Below, one piece after another: positions 14,301 to 29,300 of a stretch of DNA of 64,000 nucleotides. Position 1 is the first letter of the stretch, and the number at the start of each line of letters is the position of its first letter. The position numbers and the translations under genes were made by a program. The DNA is taken from the NCBI GenBank assembly GCA_037783415.1, contig JAZGTN010000028.1, forward strand, positions 825,001 through 889,000, written 5' to 3'. A model generated the notes under the pieces. That model saw nothing but the letters and a program-made list of their open reading frames with translations, ran no database searches and was not told the origin of the DNA. This DNA is from Leptasterias polaris (Eukaryota > Echinodermata > Asteroidea > Forcipulatida > Asteriidae).

Positions 14301-17300
14301 CATCAAGCAAATTAAACAAAAAACTGGTGTGTAGCTACTGTCTTTCAAGCTAACTACACAAAAACGTCGTTACAGCACAGAGAGGCATTGTCAGTGAAGC
14401 TTATTTCGAACGCACACTGCTACGCAAGTGTTGTTTTAAAGGAACGCCATCAATCTAAGACATTGACAACATCATTTTTGTTTCATCTGAGAAAATAAAT
14501 AATGATATGAAATCTGAAAGTAATTTATCTATTTACTTGGTAAGGATACAATAAAATTTTGAAGGGTATTACTATTACATACATCCATGGTATATCTTGT
14601 TGCCTGATATAGCAAGGTATCCTCGAGTAGGGACGTTGAATTGTGTTTAAACTATCAGCATTATAAATAATGTAGTTTTATTCGACCAAGGTGGGCGATG
14701 CAGTTGATTATTGAGAGTAGCGCTGTCAACATTTTATTGTACCGTTACCTTTGCATTAATTATTTGTCATGCAAAATATATTGGACATCCAAGATTGGTG
14801 TCAACGAGGCGTTTTTGTCATCTCTCCCGGTACCTCGTCTGTCAGTCAAAAACACCAGCTGTTGTCAATTCTAAACGAAATGCATTAAATGTTCAGCTTG
14901 ACGTGAAGTCCATAAGGGAAATTGTTACACACAAAAAGCATGAATAAGTTTGCTTTATTAGCCACACTTACGAATATACACACCTTTGTACGGATGTGTC
15001 ACTAATCAAAACTCCTGCTTAGACAACTCAAGTGTGATTTATCAAGTTCTATGTCTAAATCACACGGCTACGGAACACTCTGGCAGAGACCAAAACGGCT
15101 GAGGTGCGAAAGAAAAATCCGCGTCATGCGATATCTTAAAGTGGCAGCATAATTTGAATGCGTTGTTGCCAAGTTAACAAAACTCTGTTAAAGGCACTGA
15201 ACACGTTTTGTAATTGTCAAAGGCGAGTATTCTCACTTGGTGTATCCCAACGTATGCATAAAATAACAATCCTGTGAAAATTTGTGCTCAATTGGTCATT
15301 GAAGTTGCAAGAAAATGATGAAAGAAAAAACACCCTTGTTGTACAAATTAGTGTGCTTTCAGATAGGAATAAAAGGCTTCTGGCCAGAAGTCTTTTATTA
15401 TTTTAGTGAGAAATTACCTCTTTCTCAAAAACTACGTTACTTCAGAGGGAGTCGTTTCTCACAATGTTTTATACTATCAACAGCTCTCTGTTGCTCGTTA
15501 CCAAGTAAGTTTTTATGCTAATATATATTTTGAGTAATTACCAAACGTGTACAGTGCCTTTAACTCTGTTTTATTTTGAGGTGTTCAGTTGTAAATTAAT
15601 TGATATTCCCGTGGAATGATAAGTGTAATTTTCATCAACTTTGTGATGTTCAAGCAAATTGTGAATATGTTATTAGTTTTATGTTGCATGGAACAATTGT
15701 CAATGAATCGATTAATGATATGATCGGTCTACAATTGACGTAGTAACAATATTAATGACAGATCAAAAATATTGACTTCTTAATCATAGCCGGTGTAATA
15801 AATATTTTCTGGTATGATTTATTTGTTTAGGTTGATCAAGATGTCTAGTCCAAACCTCAACGACCTCATCATTGTCGGTTGCATCATGACGTACGGGACT
15901 GCAATCTTACTGGGTGTGGATGCCAGACTCCTGTCGGATAGCCAACTTAAGATAATGTGCCAGGTGATACATTGTTTGATGACTATTTCATTAGGATTTC
16001 CAAATGATGGTTTTTAAATCTGTGCCAATTTGCCGGCTCACGTTTTAAAGAGTTAGATTTGACACTTCGATATAATTATCTGTATTACGTTTCATTTATT
16101 GACCCTTAGCACTAACGTCACGTGCTGATGCCTGCAACGCTCGCCATTTACTTTTTTGTTTTCTTTTTGGGGGGAGGGGTCAATGGCTTGTAAACTCTGC
16201 GTCGCTCAAAAAATGCGCACTACACTGTAGGCCTATAACACCCAGAGACATTGACTCCCAATATGGCGCAACTAAGATTAGTGTGATGATGACGTCAGCT
16301 GAATTCTGTCAATTTGTCATAATGCATTTCTTTCACCTGTCTTTCCGACAACTGATGAGGCGGAAATATTTCCCAGATTTACCAAAACACTTAAACATTG
16401 TACCAAGGTGGGACCTTTGGGGACGCTATAGAGATGGCAGCAGACTACGTTGTTCTCGGAGATGTGCGCATCCTCAGAATGACCAAACAATGGAAATTTA
16501 CTCGGTATGTCTGCTGCCACCTAGCGTTCCGAAGTCTCCAATTCAGTTCAGATTAAACATCGGTGATTATTTTCCCTCATTACAATGAAAGGGTTTATAA
16601 AAAAATAAAAAAATGAAATTAAATTTTCATAACAAGTATTGCAGACAGCCGACTAATGATCGATACCCACAACCTCAAGCATGCTTATCATATCTGCCGG
16701 TGAGATTGTGCTCCTCTAAAAGAACTATTCAAAGAGGTTCAAATGACTACACATACCCATTTTTAAAATACGGAGAGTTCACAAATCTCACCTAACCCCC
16801 TTCGGATATATCCCCGTGGGCGAAAAAAAGAAAGGACAAAATAAACGGCACACAGGGAGTCTGTATCAATTACTGAGGGTCCAGGGGTTAACTCATAACA
16901 AACAGAAACAGAAAAGAAAAAAGTAACTATTAGAAGCATTCTGCAGCGGCCTCATAATGCCTGCTATAGCCCGAGGTAACCAAGCTCTGTTTAAATCATC
17001 CCTTCGTAGTCGGTGAATAAAATAGAATTATGCTCCGATAGCCCCCACCTCATACAGACGATGAATCCCTTGCATTCGTCATTTGCTTGTTTTTGTTTTT
17101 GTTTTTTCTCCTTCTTCTTTGTCTTTTCTTCTCCTTCTTTAAGAACACAATCAGTCGTCCGATTTCCGCTCACACCCAACCAGTGGAGATGTTATTAAAT
17201 TAGTTATTCTAGTTTTCTTCCTTGCTCCTTTTTTTTAGAGAGAGCGAGTGGACCGAGTGGGGGTTTTATATTTCATATTTCATCAGTCTGTTAGTACCTC

Positions 17301-20300
17301 GGTAAGCGCCTGGTTTGTACACGCTGGATGAAAACATGAACATAAGTTGTGCAGCAAAGCAATGCTAACCGCTTATAATCAATCTCGTGGAGATTTTGTT
17401 TGTTGAGTTTGATAACAGTTTACCTGTATGCATGTCCGTTGTTCTTATGGCTATTTATTCCGTTTACTCTTGCCAAGAATGTATTGGTCGACGTGTATGT
17501 AAACTCTAAACATTTACTTGTGTAATGACCTCCAATCGTTGACCCTCCTTTGGTTCAACTCTTTGTCTCGACAAGGCGTGGACCCCTTTGTTTTCCTTTG
17601 TGATAGCAACCATGGACCTATTGTCCCTTTTGTTATAAGTACTCGCGATTTGAATGTCACTGCAAGTACGGCTTACTTAACACACCATACCATACACTCC
17701 AAAGTCATATAAGTTCTTCATCAGAAAGAAATAACTGGATCTTCGTGGTGGTTATATTTACAAAAACATGTACAAAAACAAACATTTAAAACTTGTCGGT
17801 TTGAGTACAGCGGTGTCATCATCAGCATGATGAACGGCTGCACGTATTCAACAGCGTTTTCAGGAAATCAAATGAAATTGTTCAAGTCAGCGCTTAAGAT
17901 GGTTTTACCTGCGACTGCACATTTTAAGTACCAACCATCGCACTGTGAATTACTCCCGCACTGTGAATTACTCCCGCTGATCACTGTACCTCATTCAGGC
18001 AAACTACCAGACACGTTCTGCATCAGACGCACGGCGGCAATGAGGATTTACATCTTGTCTTGCCCAGTGGCGGCGCTACGGGGGGGCAAAGGGGGGTGGG
18101 GGGAATGCCCAATACACTTTCCATCTCCGGCAATAATGTTAATAAAATGTGGATTTATTTATCTGTACAAGCTTGGAAACTTGCTATAAATAGAAATGCA
18201 TTGTCTGCCCAAAACCGCAAGCAGCCACTGTACACGCAGTTCGCACAACACGTCAAATTCACACAGTGCAAAATCTTATTTCTGGAGTGAATTGTATGTA
18301 GGCTTATAAATACAGTACACACGACATAAACTTGATGTTCACGTGGATTGAGGAGTGTTGTTATATGCCTACTGCTAATTGTTGCACTTAAACACCACTG
18401 TTAAACACGTTGGTAAAACAGTTAGTTAAAATGGATTTTTATTAGAAAGTTTTGCAAGAAATCCAAACCACCTCCATCCCATGATGATAGGCACAGATCT
18501 GATTCTGAATCTAGCGATGAGAATCCTGAACCCAAACACAAACACCCCAGGATTGAAGTTAATATTGACGTAAATGTCCCAGATACCCCCACTCAAGAAT
18601 AACGCTGGTGTAAGTCCGTCAAAGTGGTAAGTCAATGCTTTTCTGCAGTACAAAATTTCATTATAGATTTTTGTTTGCCCCCCCCCCCTAAATTTAAGTT
18701 TGCCCCTCTCTTTCCCCCAGATTAACAGGTCTGGTGCCGCCGCTGGTCTTGCCACTCACAATGATCAGCACCATTGATATCAATAACGATAAGAGCAATT
18801 GCACAGGTTTTTCCAGATGTTCAACGTACTGTCCTGCGTCAAGCCATTATCGTTGCATGATTTCAGACAGCGCATTTTCGTGAACTATGATTGATCATTG
18901 TAAAAAATGATGCAAGTCAAATTTTATTTCTTACATTGAAGTGAAGAATAAGTCCCATTGAAGATTGAATTTAGGACTAGGTGTCGACAATGATTCCCGT
19001 TGCAAGTCGCAGCCAATGCACACCCGGCGGCGTATAGGCAGCATTTCCAATTTAGATCGGCGACAAAACATAAAATCTTACCCATTTGGTCAACAACAAC
19101 TTATATGCAACCCATGCATTGAGTTCAACAAATTATATTACCTGACCTAATATGTCGACAAGAATTAAAGTCGACCATTTTATCTGACAACTCATTATGT
19201 CCAACCCATTCTGTCAGTCAATCATTACATTTGACGTATCTTGTCCGACAAACCAGTCAAATCCAACGACATGTGTCTATCTAAATCGATAAACTCTGAA
19301 TTTTTGAGCAAATACTGGTGACACTATTCATTTTTATTCCGAGAAGAGGTAAAAGTCTCAAATCATGCTCATCCTTTTAATTTATGCAATATCAGTCATT
19401 AAGCACTTTAGTGCAAAATGGACAAATATTTCCATAAAGATCATAAAGCCAGCCAAAAAAGGAGTTTGTCAGTGGTATCTTTATATTAAGATGACAGTAG
19501 AAATTCACTTACCGCACTGAAACAAGTTCAACTTTGGGGTTCAGTAATGATATAGCCATATGCACAAACGCCATCTTAAAAATATACCGCAATGCATCTT
19601 GGGTAACAGAGTAGCCTACATTAGAAAGATCAATCAAGCTGCCATGATGGACGCTTGGTGTAGTTAACATGTTACTATGCCGGGTTTTATAGTTGTGTGC
19701 TGCGTTACAATTTCACTAATGGACAATTTTGTTTCACAGAAATGCAGATCCTGCATCTTTTGCACTTCACAAAATTTGAAAAACTCGCAATCTGATAGAT
19801 AAACACACTACTGAACGCTTAATTCATGCATTTGTGATGTGTCACCTCGTTTTTTGTAATAGCCTCCTTTCTGGGATTCCGGCTCGTCAAGTGCAAAAGA
19901 TGCAGGTTGTGCAGAACTCTGCAGCTCGTCTTATTTATCGTATTACTATTAGGAAACATGAATCTGTGTCTCTTATTCTAAGAGACTTACATTGACTACC
20001 CATTCACTTTCGCATTTCATTCAAAATGTTGTTGTTGGCATACGAATGTTTTTATTTGTATTTTGTTGTCTTTTTTTCTCTACAGCGCATAGGGACATGT
20101 TTAATCACTATGTGTTATGTGCTATATTAAAGTGGTTAATTATTTATTTATTATTACTTGAAAATGAGGGTGCCGGCCATGATGGTTGCGGGTGTTGCTT
20201 GGACTAGGATTTCACCCGGAACCCTTTGCGCTGATTGTGACATGCATTTGGGTTATTGAATCGATGATGAACACAGCTCGATTTCACGAAGCTCCTGGAT

Positions 20301-23300
20301 TCATAGCCTAAAAGCAATCAAAATTGCTATGCAACATTATCTGTCACAAAAACGACCACTTGGATATGGACAATTCATCTTTAGATAGCACTTTGTGGAA
20401 TGAGTTTATGTATCATATTGAAGCAGTTCAAAACAAACACCCCTGGGCCGATTTCATCGAGCAGAAAACTCTGCTGAGCTGAACAGAAAACAGAAATATT
20501 TAGGAAGGAGGACCTTTCAGTGCTAAGCACTAAGAGCCCGTTGTCAAGCCAACGTTTGTGTCGGGTGTACACATTTCGCTTGCAACGCGCAGGCTGCTTC
20601 CATACTTAGGCTCCTCCCATTTGCTATTATAGTCCTTCGCTTCGTCACGTGATTCTCAGCACAAGAAATGGTCTTTGCAAATTTGAAAAGAATACCACGC
20701 TGGATGCCTCATTCAAAAGTCTTAAAATAGAAAAAGTACTGAATGGCCTTTTGACAATCGGTGGAGACACTCTTCGTCTTTTGGATTGGTGTGCTATTCG
20801 TGGTAGTTTCCCTTCCCATCAGGGAATGTATGACATCTGTCGTCGGCAGCATCTGGAGCATCATGGGCTCACCTTAATTTTCACGGTATACACATTTGCA
20901 ATTTAAACCTCGTCAACACTCGACGTAAAGTGACCTCCCACGTGTCAGTTGCTGCTTATTTAATCCATGAAACTTGTTAATTAAATTTGACCTTACTACA
21001 ATAAAGTAATAAATCACCTTTCATATTTATCGATTTCAATATCATATGACCTAGGCAATATTTCTGCATGAGTTACTCTTTGATGATTGATCAAGCTTGC
21101 TGTCGTTTCTCAAGAGGGTTCTCAGATTACACTTAATCTCGTGTGTTGTACTCAATAGATAGAGTCCTTGTAAAAATGGCAGAAGAAACATGTCTCTAAA
21201 GTGGTGTAAATATCATTGTCTTCTATACTCCTTGAGAGCTGTGTAAATATCATTGTCTTCTATACTCCTTGAGAGCTGTGTAAATATCATTGTCTTCTAT
21301 ACTCCTTGAGAGCTGTGTTTGAGACATAACGTCGTTTGATGTCAACAATGGGTGTGTACAATCCTCTCGGAATTTGTTCATTAGTCGCATTAAGGTAAAA
21401 GTCAACGCCGTTCTGGTTGAATAGCGTGGAAGTTCAAGAATGAACTAAACATTCCTCAATCAAAAATGTTCAAACACATTATTTTCAAAAAATGTGACGT
21501 TATTGTACTTTTTTGGATATTGACAAATCTCGGATGTTGATAAAGGAACCTTCCTAATCAGCTTGTCAGAGGTTGTATGACCTTTTGGTGCGTTAGGTGA
21601 CAACTTTGCTGCCCAAGAAGACTCAGTCTTCATAAAAATGCCGTCATTCGATTTCCTGGTTCGAAAATACTAAGTTTGTGTTTCCAAAGCTATGTGAGCC
21701 AGAGGCGATGATATCAAAATGGATTAATCTGTGACATATCCCCTTGATCATGATGCATTTTGGTGACAGTTCTCCTTCCCCTTTCTGGCTGATTTCACTC
21801 CATTGAACGAGGAAAACCTCTTCATCAATCCAAATGTTGTCTTGAGCTGACTGTTGCCAGCAATGCCCTTTATGCTCTTGAGCTAAAAAACACTTCCAGG
21901 TCATAATTGATTCGGATTCCAGGTCCCAAGGGCCTGACACACTTTTAGATCAGGCTGACCCGGAACCTGCATCAAAATTAGCCAAACTGACGCAGAATCC
22001 GAGTTGAAACACCTGTTTTTGGTTTTGTTTTAAACCACTTTCCGGGTCAACCCGATGGGTCAGGTCACCTTGAACCCGGAACCCGGAACCCGGAACTGGG
22101 TCAACTCCGATCCGGGAGTTTTAAGAGTGTATTTCAATCCCAATAATTATAATTGTATCACTAATTTTAGTATTTCTTTCTTTTAGCATCAAGGTTGGTG
22201 TAGCAATCGTTTAAACGGGAGTATCTCAAGATTTCTTCACTGTTAGGTCACTATTATGATTTCATTTTTTATTAAATTCCCACTCGATGTCGCTAACTGA
22301 GACTACACCCAATCTTGTCTTTGCAGTTCCGGGCGTGGTTGTTTGGCGTGAGTTTCACTCTCTCGTTTGGAGCTATGTTTTCAAAGACGTGGCGGGTTTA
22401 CAGCATATTCACAAACAAGAAATTACAAAAACGGGTGAGTTTAAGGCTTAATAGCTTCTTCGCGCAACTTTTTTCTCTCTTAAGATTTTTACAGATGACG
22501 TTTCAAAACGAAAAAACCTTCAATAACTTCCGCATATGCAACGGACAATGTACAAAGTACATGTAGCATGCAAACGAATACCTTCAATGAAAGCTAATGA
22601 CTTTCTTGAATCTATGAAAAACAGCTATTTAAAATTTAATTCTAAGTTTTCGAGTCAAATCGGCCAAAAAAACAGACCTAGCATCTTCAAGGTATGGCCG
22701 TTACTGAATCGACCGCGTCGGCAGTGGCTGTAGCCGGAGCGCTGAAAAGTCATCTTCTCTAACGATGTAGCCAACAGCCATAGCCAACAGCCATAGCCAA
22801 CAGCCATAGCCAACAGCCGTAGCCAACAGCCATAGCCAACAGCCGTAGCCAACAGCCGTAGCCAACAGCCGTAGCCAACAGCCATAGCTGTGGCCGAAGT
22901 CGCTTGATTTGGACGCTGCTTAATGCGTGACGTCATTGGCTATTGGTATCTATATTTACGCTGTGGTGCTAAAACAATGATGGGCTTTGGTACGAAAGGA
23001 CTTTCTCATTTATGAGAATTGAAATGATTACATCGCTACAATACAGATCCATCAGCCTAAGTGTCTAAGATGAAACTAGATATTGGTTTAGATCAAAAGG
23101 GAATTGTAGCATAGGGTATTTGAATAATTTTGATTCTAGAAAATTGATTCCTGAATGAATATGGCCCTACACTTCAGAAATAATCCAATGATTTATCATG
23201 TAAACAGCAGCTGAAAAAAACAAGTTACCTCTTTGAAATGATTAATAACTTTAATATTTGTGATACAATAAATGAATCCCACACGAATAGTATGCTTGTG

Positions 23301-26300
23301 GATACAACACCCCCCCCCCCCCCCCCCCACCCCACCCCGGACTCGGGGAAGCACGGGGTGGGTTTACAGTTCGTACCACACATCGGTGTACTGTAAGGGT
23401 ATACAAAATACACGGTAGTTGTCAAACTTGAGTTCAAAGCTACAGCGTTGTTAAACACTGATTAAACTCAATAAATTAAACACTGCTATTCAATTTCATG
23501 CTTTCAACCGGAAAGTTTGAAAATAAAAATTTTCACAGACTTGTATATGACTTTGGTATAAGGATGGTCATGGTTGCAAACGTCTCTTAATATAATATGT
23601 TTGCTTGAATTGCTAGGCCTTTATAGTTTTTGGAGAAATTAGTAAAATAGCTAGTTTTGATCTCACAATTCGAAAAGCCACATGTTTGAAAACAACACAT
23701 AATTTTTGGGGAGGGTATTGTTCTTCACTCCAATGACCAATTGAGCTGAAACCTTCATGTATATATGTTCGGTCACATAGATTGCGGATACAGGTCTTTG
23801 ATAGTTACCAATGTTGTTCGCTTGCTTTAGACCAGATAGAGAGAAGAGAGTAAGACGATCGTTTCTTATTCTTTGTTTCAGGTGATCAAAGATTACCGTC
23901 TTTTCGTAATGGTAGGCATCCTTCTCTTAATTGATATCGCAATATTGACACTATGGCAGATCTTAGATAATGTCACCGTACAAATCAAGATCCTTAGCAA
24001 AAAGGTAAGTCGCTATTCTTGAATCGTCAAAATCATCGACTTGAAACTGCATCAACCAAAATGATTCACTGTTGATATCAATATTACAATGCAACATTAG
24101 TAGAGAGGCGAGCGGGTGTGACCAAATAAAATGTTAAGATATTTTACATTGCAAAAACATAACATACAACAACAACAACACAAAACAGAATACTATCAAA
24201 TATACTCAGGCCTACACATGTATAAACATATAATATACGCAGGCCTACACATGTGTAAACATATAATAATATAATATACGCAGGCCTACACATGTGTAAA
24301 CATATAATATACGCAGGCCTACACATGTGTAAACATAATATACGCAGGCCTACACATGTGTAAACATATAATATACGCAGGCCTACACATGTGTAAACAT
24401 AATATACGCAGGCCTACACATGTGTAAACATATAATATACGCAGGCCTACACATGTGTAAACATAATATACGCAGGCCTACACATGTGTAAACATATAAT
24501 ATACGCAGGCCTACACATGTGTAAACATATAATATACGCAGGCCTACACATGTGTAAACATAATATACGCAGGCCTACACATGTGTAAACATATAATATA
24601 CGCAGGCCTACACATGTGTAAACATAATATACGCAGGCCTACACATGTGTAAACATATAATATACGCAGGCCTACACATGTGTAAACATATAATATACGC
24701 AGGCCTACACATGTATAAACATATAATATACGTTAGCCTACACATGTATAAACATATAATATACGTTAGGCGAGTTGTTTCCTGATAATCACTGGTTGTT
24801 GAACCAACTCTACACCAAGAAGTGGTTGTTGAACCAACTCGACACCAAGAAGTGGTTGTTGAACCAACTCGACACCAAGAAGTGTTTTGTTTTTGTATAG
24901 CAAAGTAAAGACTTGTATGATAAGGCCTGCTTAAAGGCATCTAGCTAGTGAATAATATCTGCTTAGCATCAAGCAGCGGGGAACCTGTCTTAAACTACAT
25001 ACATCACTGCATCATCTCCGCTGGTAACCCCCGTCTAGTAGTAGTAAAAGCCAAATGTGTACGTGCTAAGCATTCTCCGTGCTTGTGTCTTTGGCCAATA
25101 CAGGACGACACAGAGCGACCTAACACAATAGTGGTTCTACAGCAACACAATTGCGCCGGAGATCTGTCTACATATTTCATCTGGGCTGTGTATATCTACA
25201 AAGGATTGCTTCTCGTATTTGGCATGTTCATTGTCTGGCAAACCAGGTAAGGTTTCACTATTGTTCTATCCTTTCTGATTTCTGGCATCAGACCAAATGA
25301 TAACGATCAATAGTTTTCATCGAAGTAAAAATGCTGTCGCTATATGATCACCATCGGCCTAGTTTTCATTCAATTAGGTCAGACCTCATGGTGCTTGTAG
25401 GTTTTGTTTTAAGAATACTCAATGCAAAAAAAAAGCTTGCTATAGTTGTAAAGACTTGCTATAGTTGTAAAGACTTGCTATAGTTGTAAAGACTTGCTAT
25501 AGTTGTGAAGACTTGCTATAGTTGTAAAGACTTGCTATAGTTGTAAAGACTTGCTATAGTTGTGAAGGCTTGCTATAGTTGTAAAGACTTGCTATAGTTG
25601 TAAAGACTTGCTATAGTTGTAAAGACTTGCTATAGTTGTAAAGACTTGCTATAGTTGTAAAGACTTGCTATAGTTGTGAAGACTTGCTATAGTTGTAAAG
25701 ACTTGCTATAGTTGTAAAGACTTGCTATAGTTGTGAAGGCTTGCTATAGTTGTGAAGACTTGCTATAGTTGTAAAGACTTGCTATAGTTGTAAAGACTTG
25801 CTATAGTTGTGAAGGCTTGCTATAGTTGTAAAGACTTGCTATAGTTGTGAAGGCTTGCTATAGTTGTAAAGACTTGCTATAGTTGTCCTGTTTCTTATGA
25901 CTCTCTCTTTCTCTCTTTCATTGTGTATATAATTGTCAAATTGTGATGTAATATTATAGTTTTTAAGCAATACAAACAAAATGCACAGTGGAAAACAAAT
26001 GTCATGTGTTTTCTCTCATGATGAACAAATAAATTGAATTTATAACACGAAATATTCGTCATTATTATGATATCATCCGACCGTCGCGTGTCAAAGCTTT
26101 ACTTATGTGCGTGGTTGTAATCAAATGTTTGCAAAAATGTTTGTGTACAACCTATTTCATGTCCATTTTTTAAGAGTCGAAATATTTAGCCGTCGTCCGA
26201 ACAACTTTTCCCCCTTATATTGTAGGCCTACTGCCTAATGGTATGGAAATAAATAAACCTGAAACCTGAACTGCCCTCCCTCTTGTAAGGAAATAATGAC

Positions 26301-29300
26301 TAGTTTTTTGTTGTTTTTTATTTTTACGGCGCTCTATCGACGGGCGTCTCAGAGCACTTGTTATTATTCATTGCGAGACAGTTTTTTTTTAGTTTTTGAA
26401 GATGGAAGATTCCAATGCTTTGGAAGTCTTGAATTGCCATAAACAAGCAAACGAAGATGTAGGCTGGATGTGCTAACCCTTTTTGTCTATGAATGATATC
26501 ATGGGCAGACATACGGTGACCAAAATTTCCAACGTGATTTAAAGGGAACGTATTCGTTTGGTAATGAAAATTAATGGCAATAAAAACTTACTTGGTAAGA
26601 AGTACAGCAGCTTTGGATAGTATAATGCATTTTGAGAAACTTTCCACTTCGAAGTACTGCGGTTATGGAAAAATATATCACTTTTTATCCCCATAAATTT
26701 GAATCTGAGAAGCGTTACGGCCGTAACGCTTCTCAGATTGTGTATTCCTGAAGGGAATATTCTTCCTGCGTGGAAATATTCGCTCCGGTTTTTCAGTGAT
26801 ATCTCAAAAACGCGACCAATTTTTGAAGTGAAGTTTTCACAGGTTAGTTGTATTGTATATACCTACATTTATATAGGATTAAAACATTCGAACGGTTCCA
26901 AAAAACAAAAGGTATACTTTGCTTTTAAAGGGTTTTGCCCAAAATGAAAATGTTACGTATTATTATAAGAAACGTTCGGTAAAGTTGGGCAAGTTGGGGC
27001 AAAGACATAATTTGGTGGCTGTTTAATGTATATATAGCCATTCATTTGTGCATTTTCGATCTCATGGGGGCAAGGCTTGAGCCAGCCCCCGCCCCCTCCC
27101 TACCAATACGCCATTGGTCTTTGGGAGTATGAGTGCTTACTAACTGCACATATTTCACATTTTCTCCCCGAATGTTTGTCCATAGTTTGTCCAACACATT
27201 AGGCTTGCAAAAACTATGGGAGCTGTGTGAATTTTTAAATAAGTTCCATTAAAATGAGATTCAGTGATTTATTTTTCAACGCATGCAACTTCAAACTTAA
27301 AATCGACATTTTGTTTTCAGTGTCCGTCGTCTTTCGTATAGCATTAAAATAAATACACTGTCTTCGATGTCAAATAGCATCAGAATACAGAAAGCTGATG
27401 CTCAAATCTATGTTGAGTTCAACAATTCCACTTTAAACTATGTTTGCTTTAAACCTGTAATTTGTTTTGTCTTTCATTCACATCTTGACCATATCTCACA
27501 CCTTCATGTTCAGAAATGTGAACATTCCAGCTCTCAATGACAGCAAGTACATAGGTCTGTCCGTCTATAACGTGGTCATATTCAGCGCGCTAGGGGTGCC
27601 ACTGTCGTATCTTCTTGCCGACAACAGTGGCTATACCTACGCCATAGTTGGGGGGCTTATCATCTTTTGTACGACACTCACGTTATGTCTACTATTTCTA
27701 CCGAAGGTGAGGCTTCAAACACTTGATGTATTGCTTCAGTGTGCACAAATAATGTAGACATACACGAGTAGTGTGTATAATATTCTTGCTTACATTAATG
27801 CGGGGTTTACCGTTAATTTTTTTGTTCAGTGACTGGCCAGCGGGATCAGTTAGTTTGTAATCACTGGTTTGTTTGACTGTTTGTTTCACTGGTCCACACC
27901 TTTTACAGTTTTCTTTCCACATTGTCAATTTGTTTGGTACCTGGGCTTGAAGGCATGCGACTACAATTAGTTTAAGAAATAACTATGAACAGTAAACTTG
28001 CAGGTACAACCATGCTGACCATAGACTTGTCCACAAGTCTATGCTGACCACTGTTTTAGTGGCTTTGCTGTCCAAAAGATTTAGGCCTATCTTTCCCTAC
28101 CTTACAAATTGTCTGAACACGCTATAACAAAAGTCGTCAGAACTGGAAGAGATTGTTGCCATAACTGTGGCCGTTTTGATGCCAGACACTTCCATCTTAG
28201 GCATTCTATTAGACACAGTAGCCCAGTAATTGAACCGTTGTTCGTTGTTCAGGTACTGTTGAATCGTGTCATCATTGTTGAGACAAGTTAAGATTAGCCG
28301 ACTGTATTTCTGGCTTTAAAATAGCGGTATCACGGGCAGAGAGGAGAATCTATTAACAATGGCACGCGAAAAAAACCTGTAAACCACGTTATTTTAAAAG
28401 AAAAGTTGTGCAATGATTGTTCGAAATAGGCCCATTGAAAGGCTTATATAAAACGGGTGAATTTATTCATGTTTAAATATTTGAAACCATTTTTCCAATC
28501 CAATAAATATATAGTTCTTAAGATGTTTTTGTCTGTCTATGGATAATGTGAAAAGAAAAAACAAATATTTTCATGAGTGCTTTATGTAAGAGCTATATAC
28601 AGATGGTTCTTTTAAAAATCACCCTTTTCTTTTAGACATGTTTTATTGTAAATTTTATTTTTCTGACTGCATGCTTTGGGGAGTGGACGAAACGTTTGTT
28701 TAATGTCAGTTATGTTATGTAAATAATGCAAGAATGAGCTGTCATCTGATCTGACAACTATGTTGATAAAGTGACCCACTAACCACGCTCCACTGCAACA
28801 GTCATTCTGTGCATGACTTATGTTACCTGCGTGGCATATTCATATTTTGCAACCGAGGGTTTGGTTGTTTAGTTGACGGGACAACACGGCAAGTTTAATC
28901 TCTTTCAGTCCTCATTAGAGTTTTTCAAAAACATTTCACGAAAACATGTCATTGAAATTGATGCTCATGCTGTGGCAAAAATTGCAAGATGTGATGTGTC
29001 TTTTTATGACGGCTTTGGTTTAATGGTTTTTGATGTTGCCTGCGAGAAAAGTATCTCTATAAAATAAACATGGATGGTCACATCTGGTTGTATCCTTTCC
29101 GTTGGGTGTTTAACGACTTACTGGCTAATTGTTTGTCTATGCATGAGTGAACAATATTTTATGTATGTGAACAATTGCTATCTTTTTAAGTCTATAACTG
29201 TAGGAGCCCCATGTGGCTCCTTTGCTCACTGACTAGTATGGAGTCACGCTTGAATGCGTTGATCATTCTAAGCATTCCAAGGTGAATCGGTTCCTCGGCC

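Larger units (their letters stand above)
2301..15830 (+). other. Receptor intron 1 (13.5 kb)
   Basis: GTAAGT to tttgtttag. Holds the LINE relic at 4632, the tandem arrays at 6650-7335, the CRE-type element at 10631, MITEs at 11381 and 15190 and the dispersed repeat at 13185. The remaining stretches (for example 7340-10600) show no recognisable gene. Confidence 0.75.

Noticed and set aside
24204..25887. Regular repeat arrays considered as CRISPR-like.
   Set aside because: Units are directly adjacent with no unique spacers, and the context is introns of an animal gene.
28873..29067. 64-codon frame with some coding-like composition.
   Set aside because: No start in context, no splice partner or family recognised; between the helix 7 exon and the tail exon it would interrupt a good junction.
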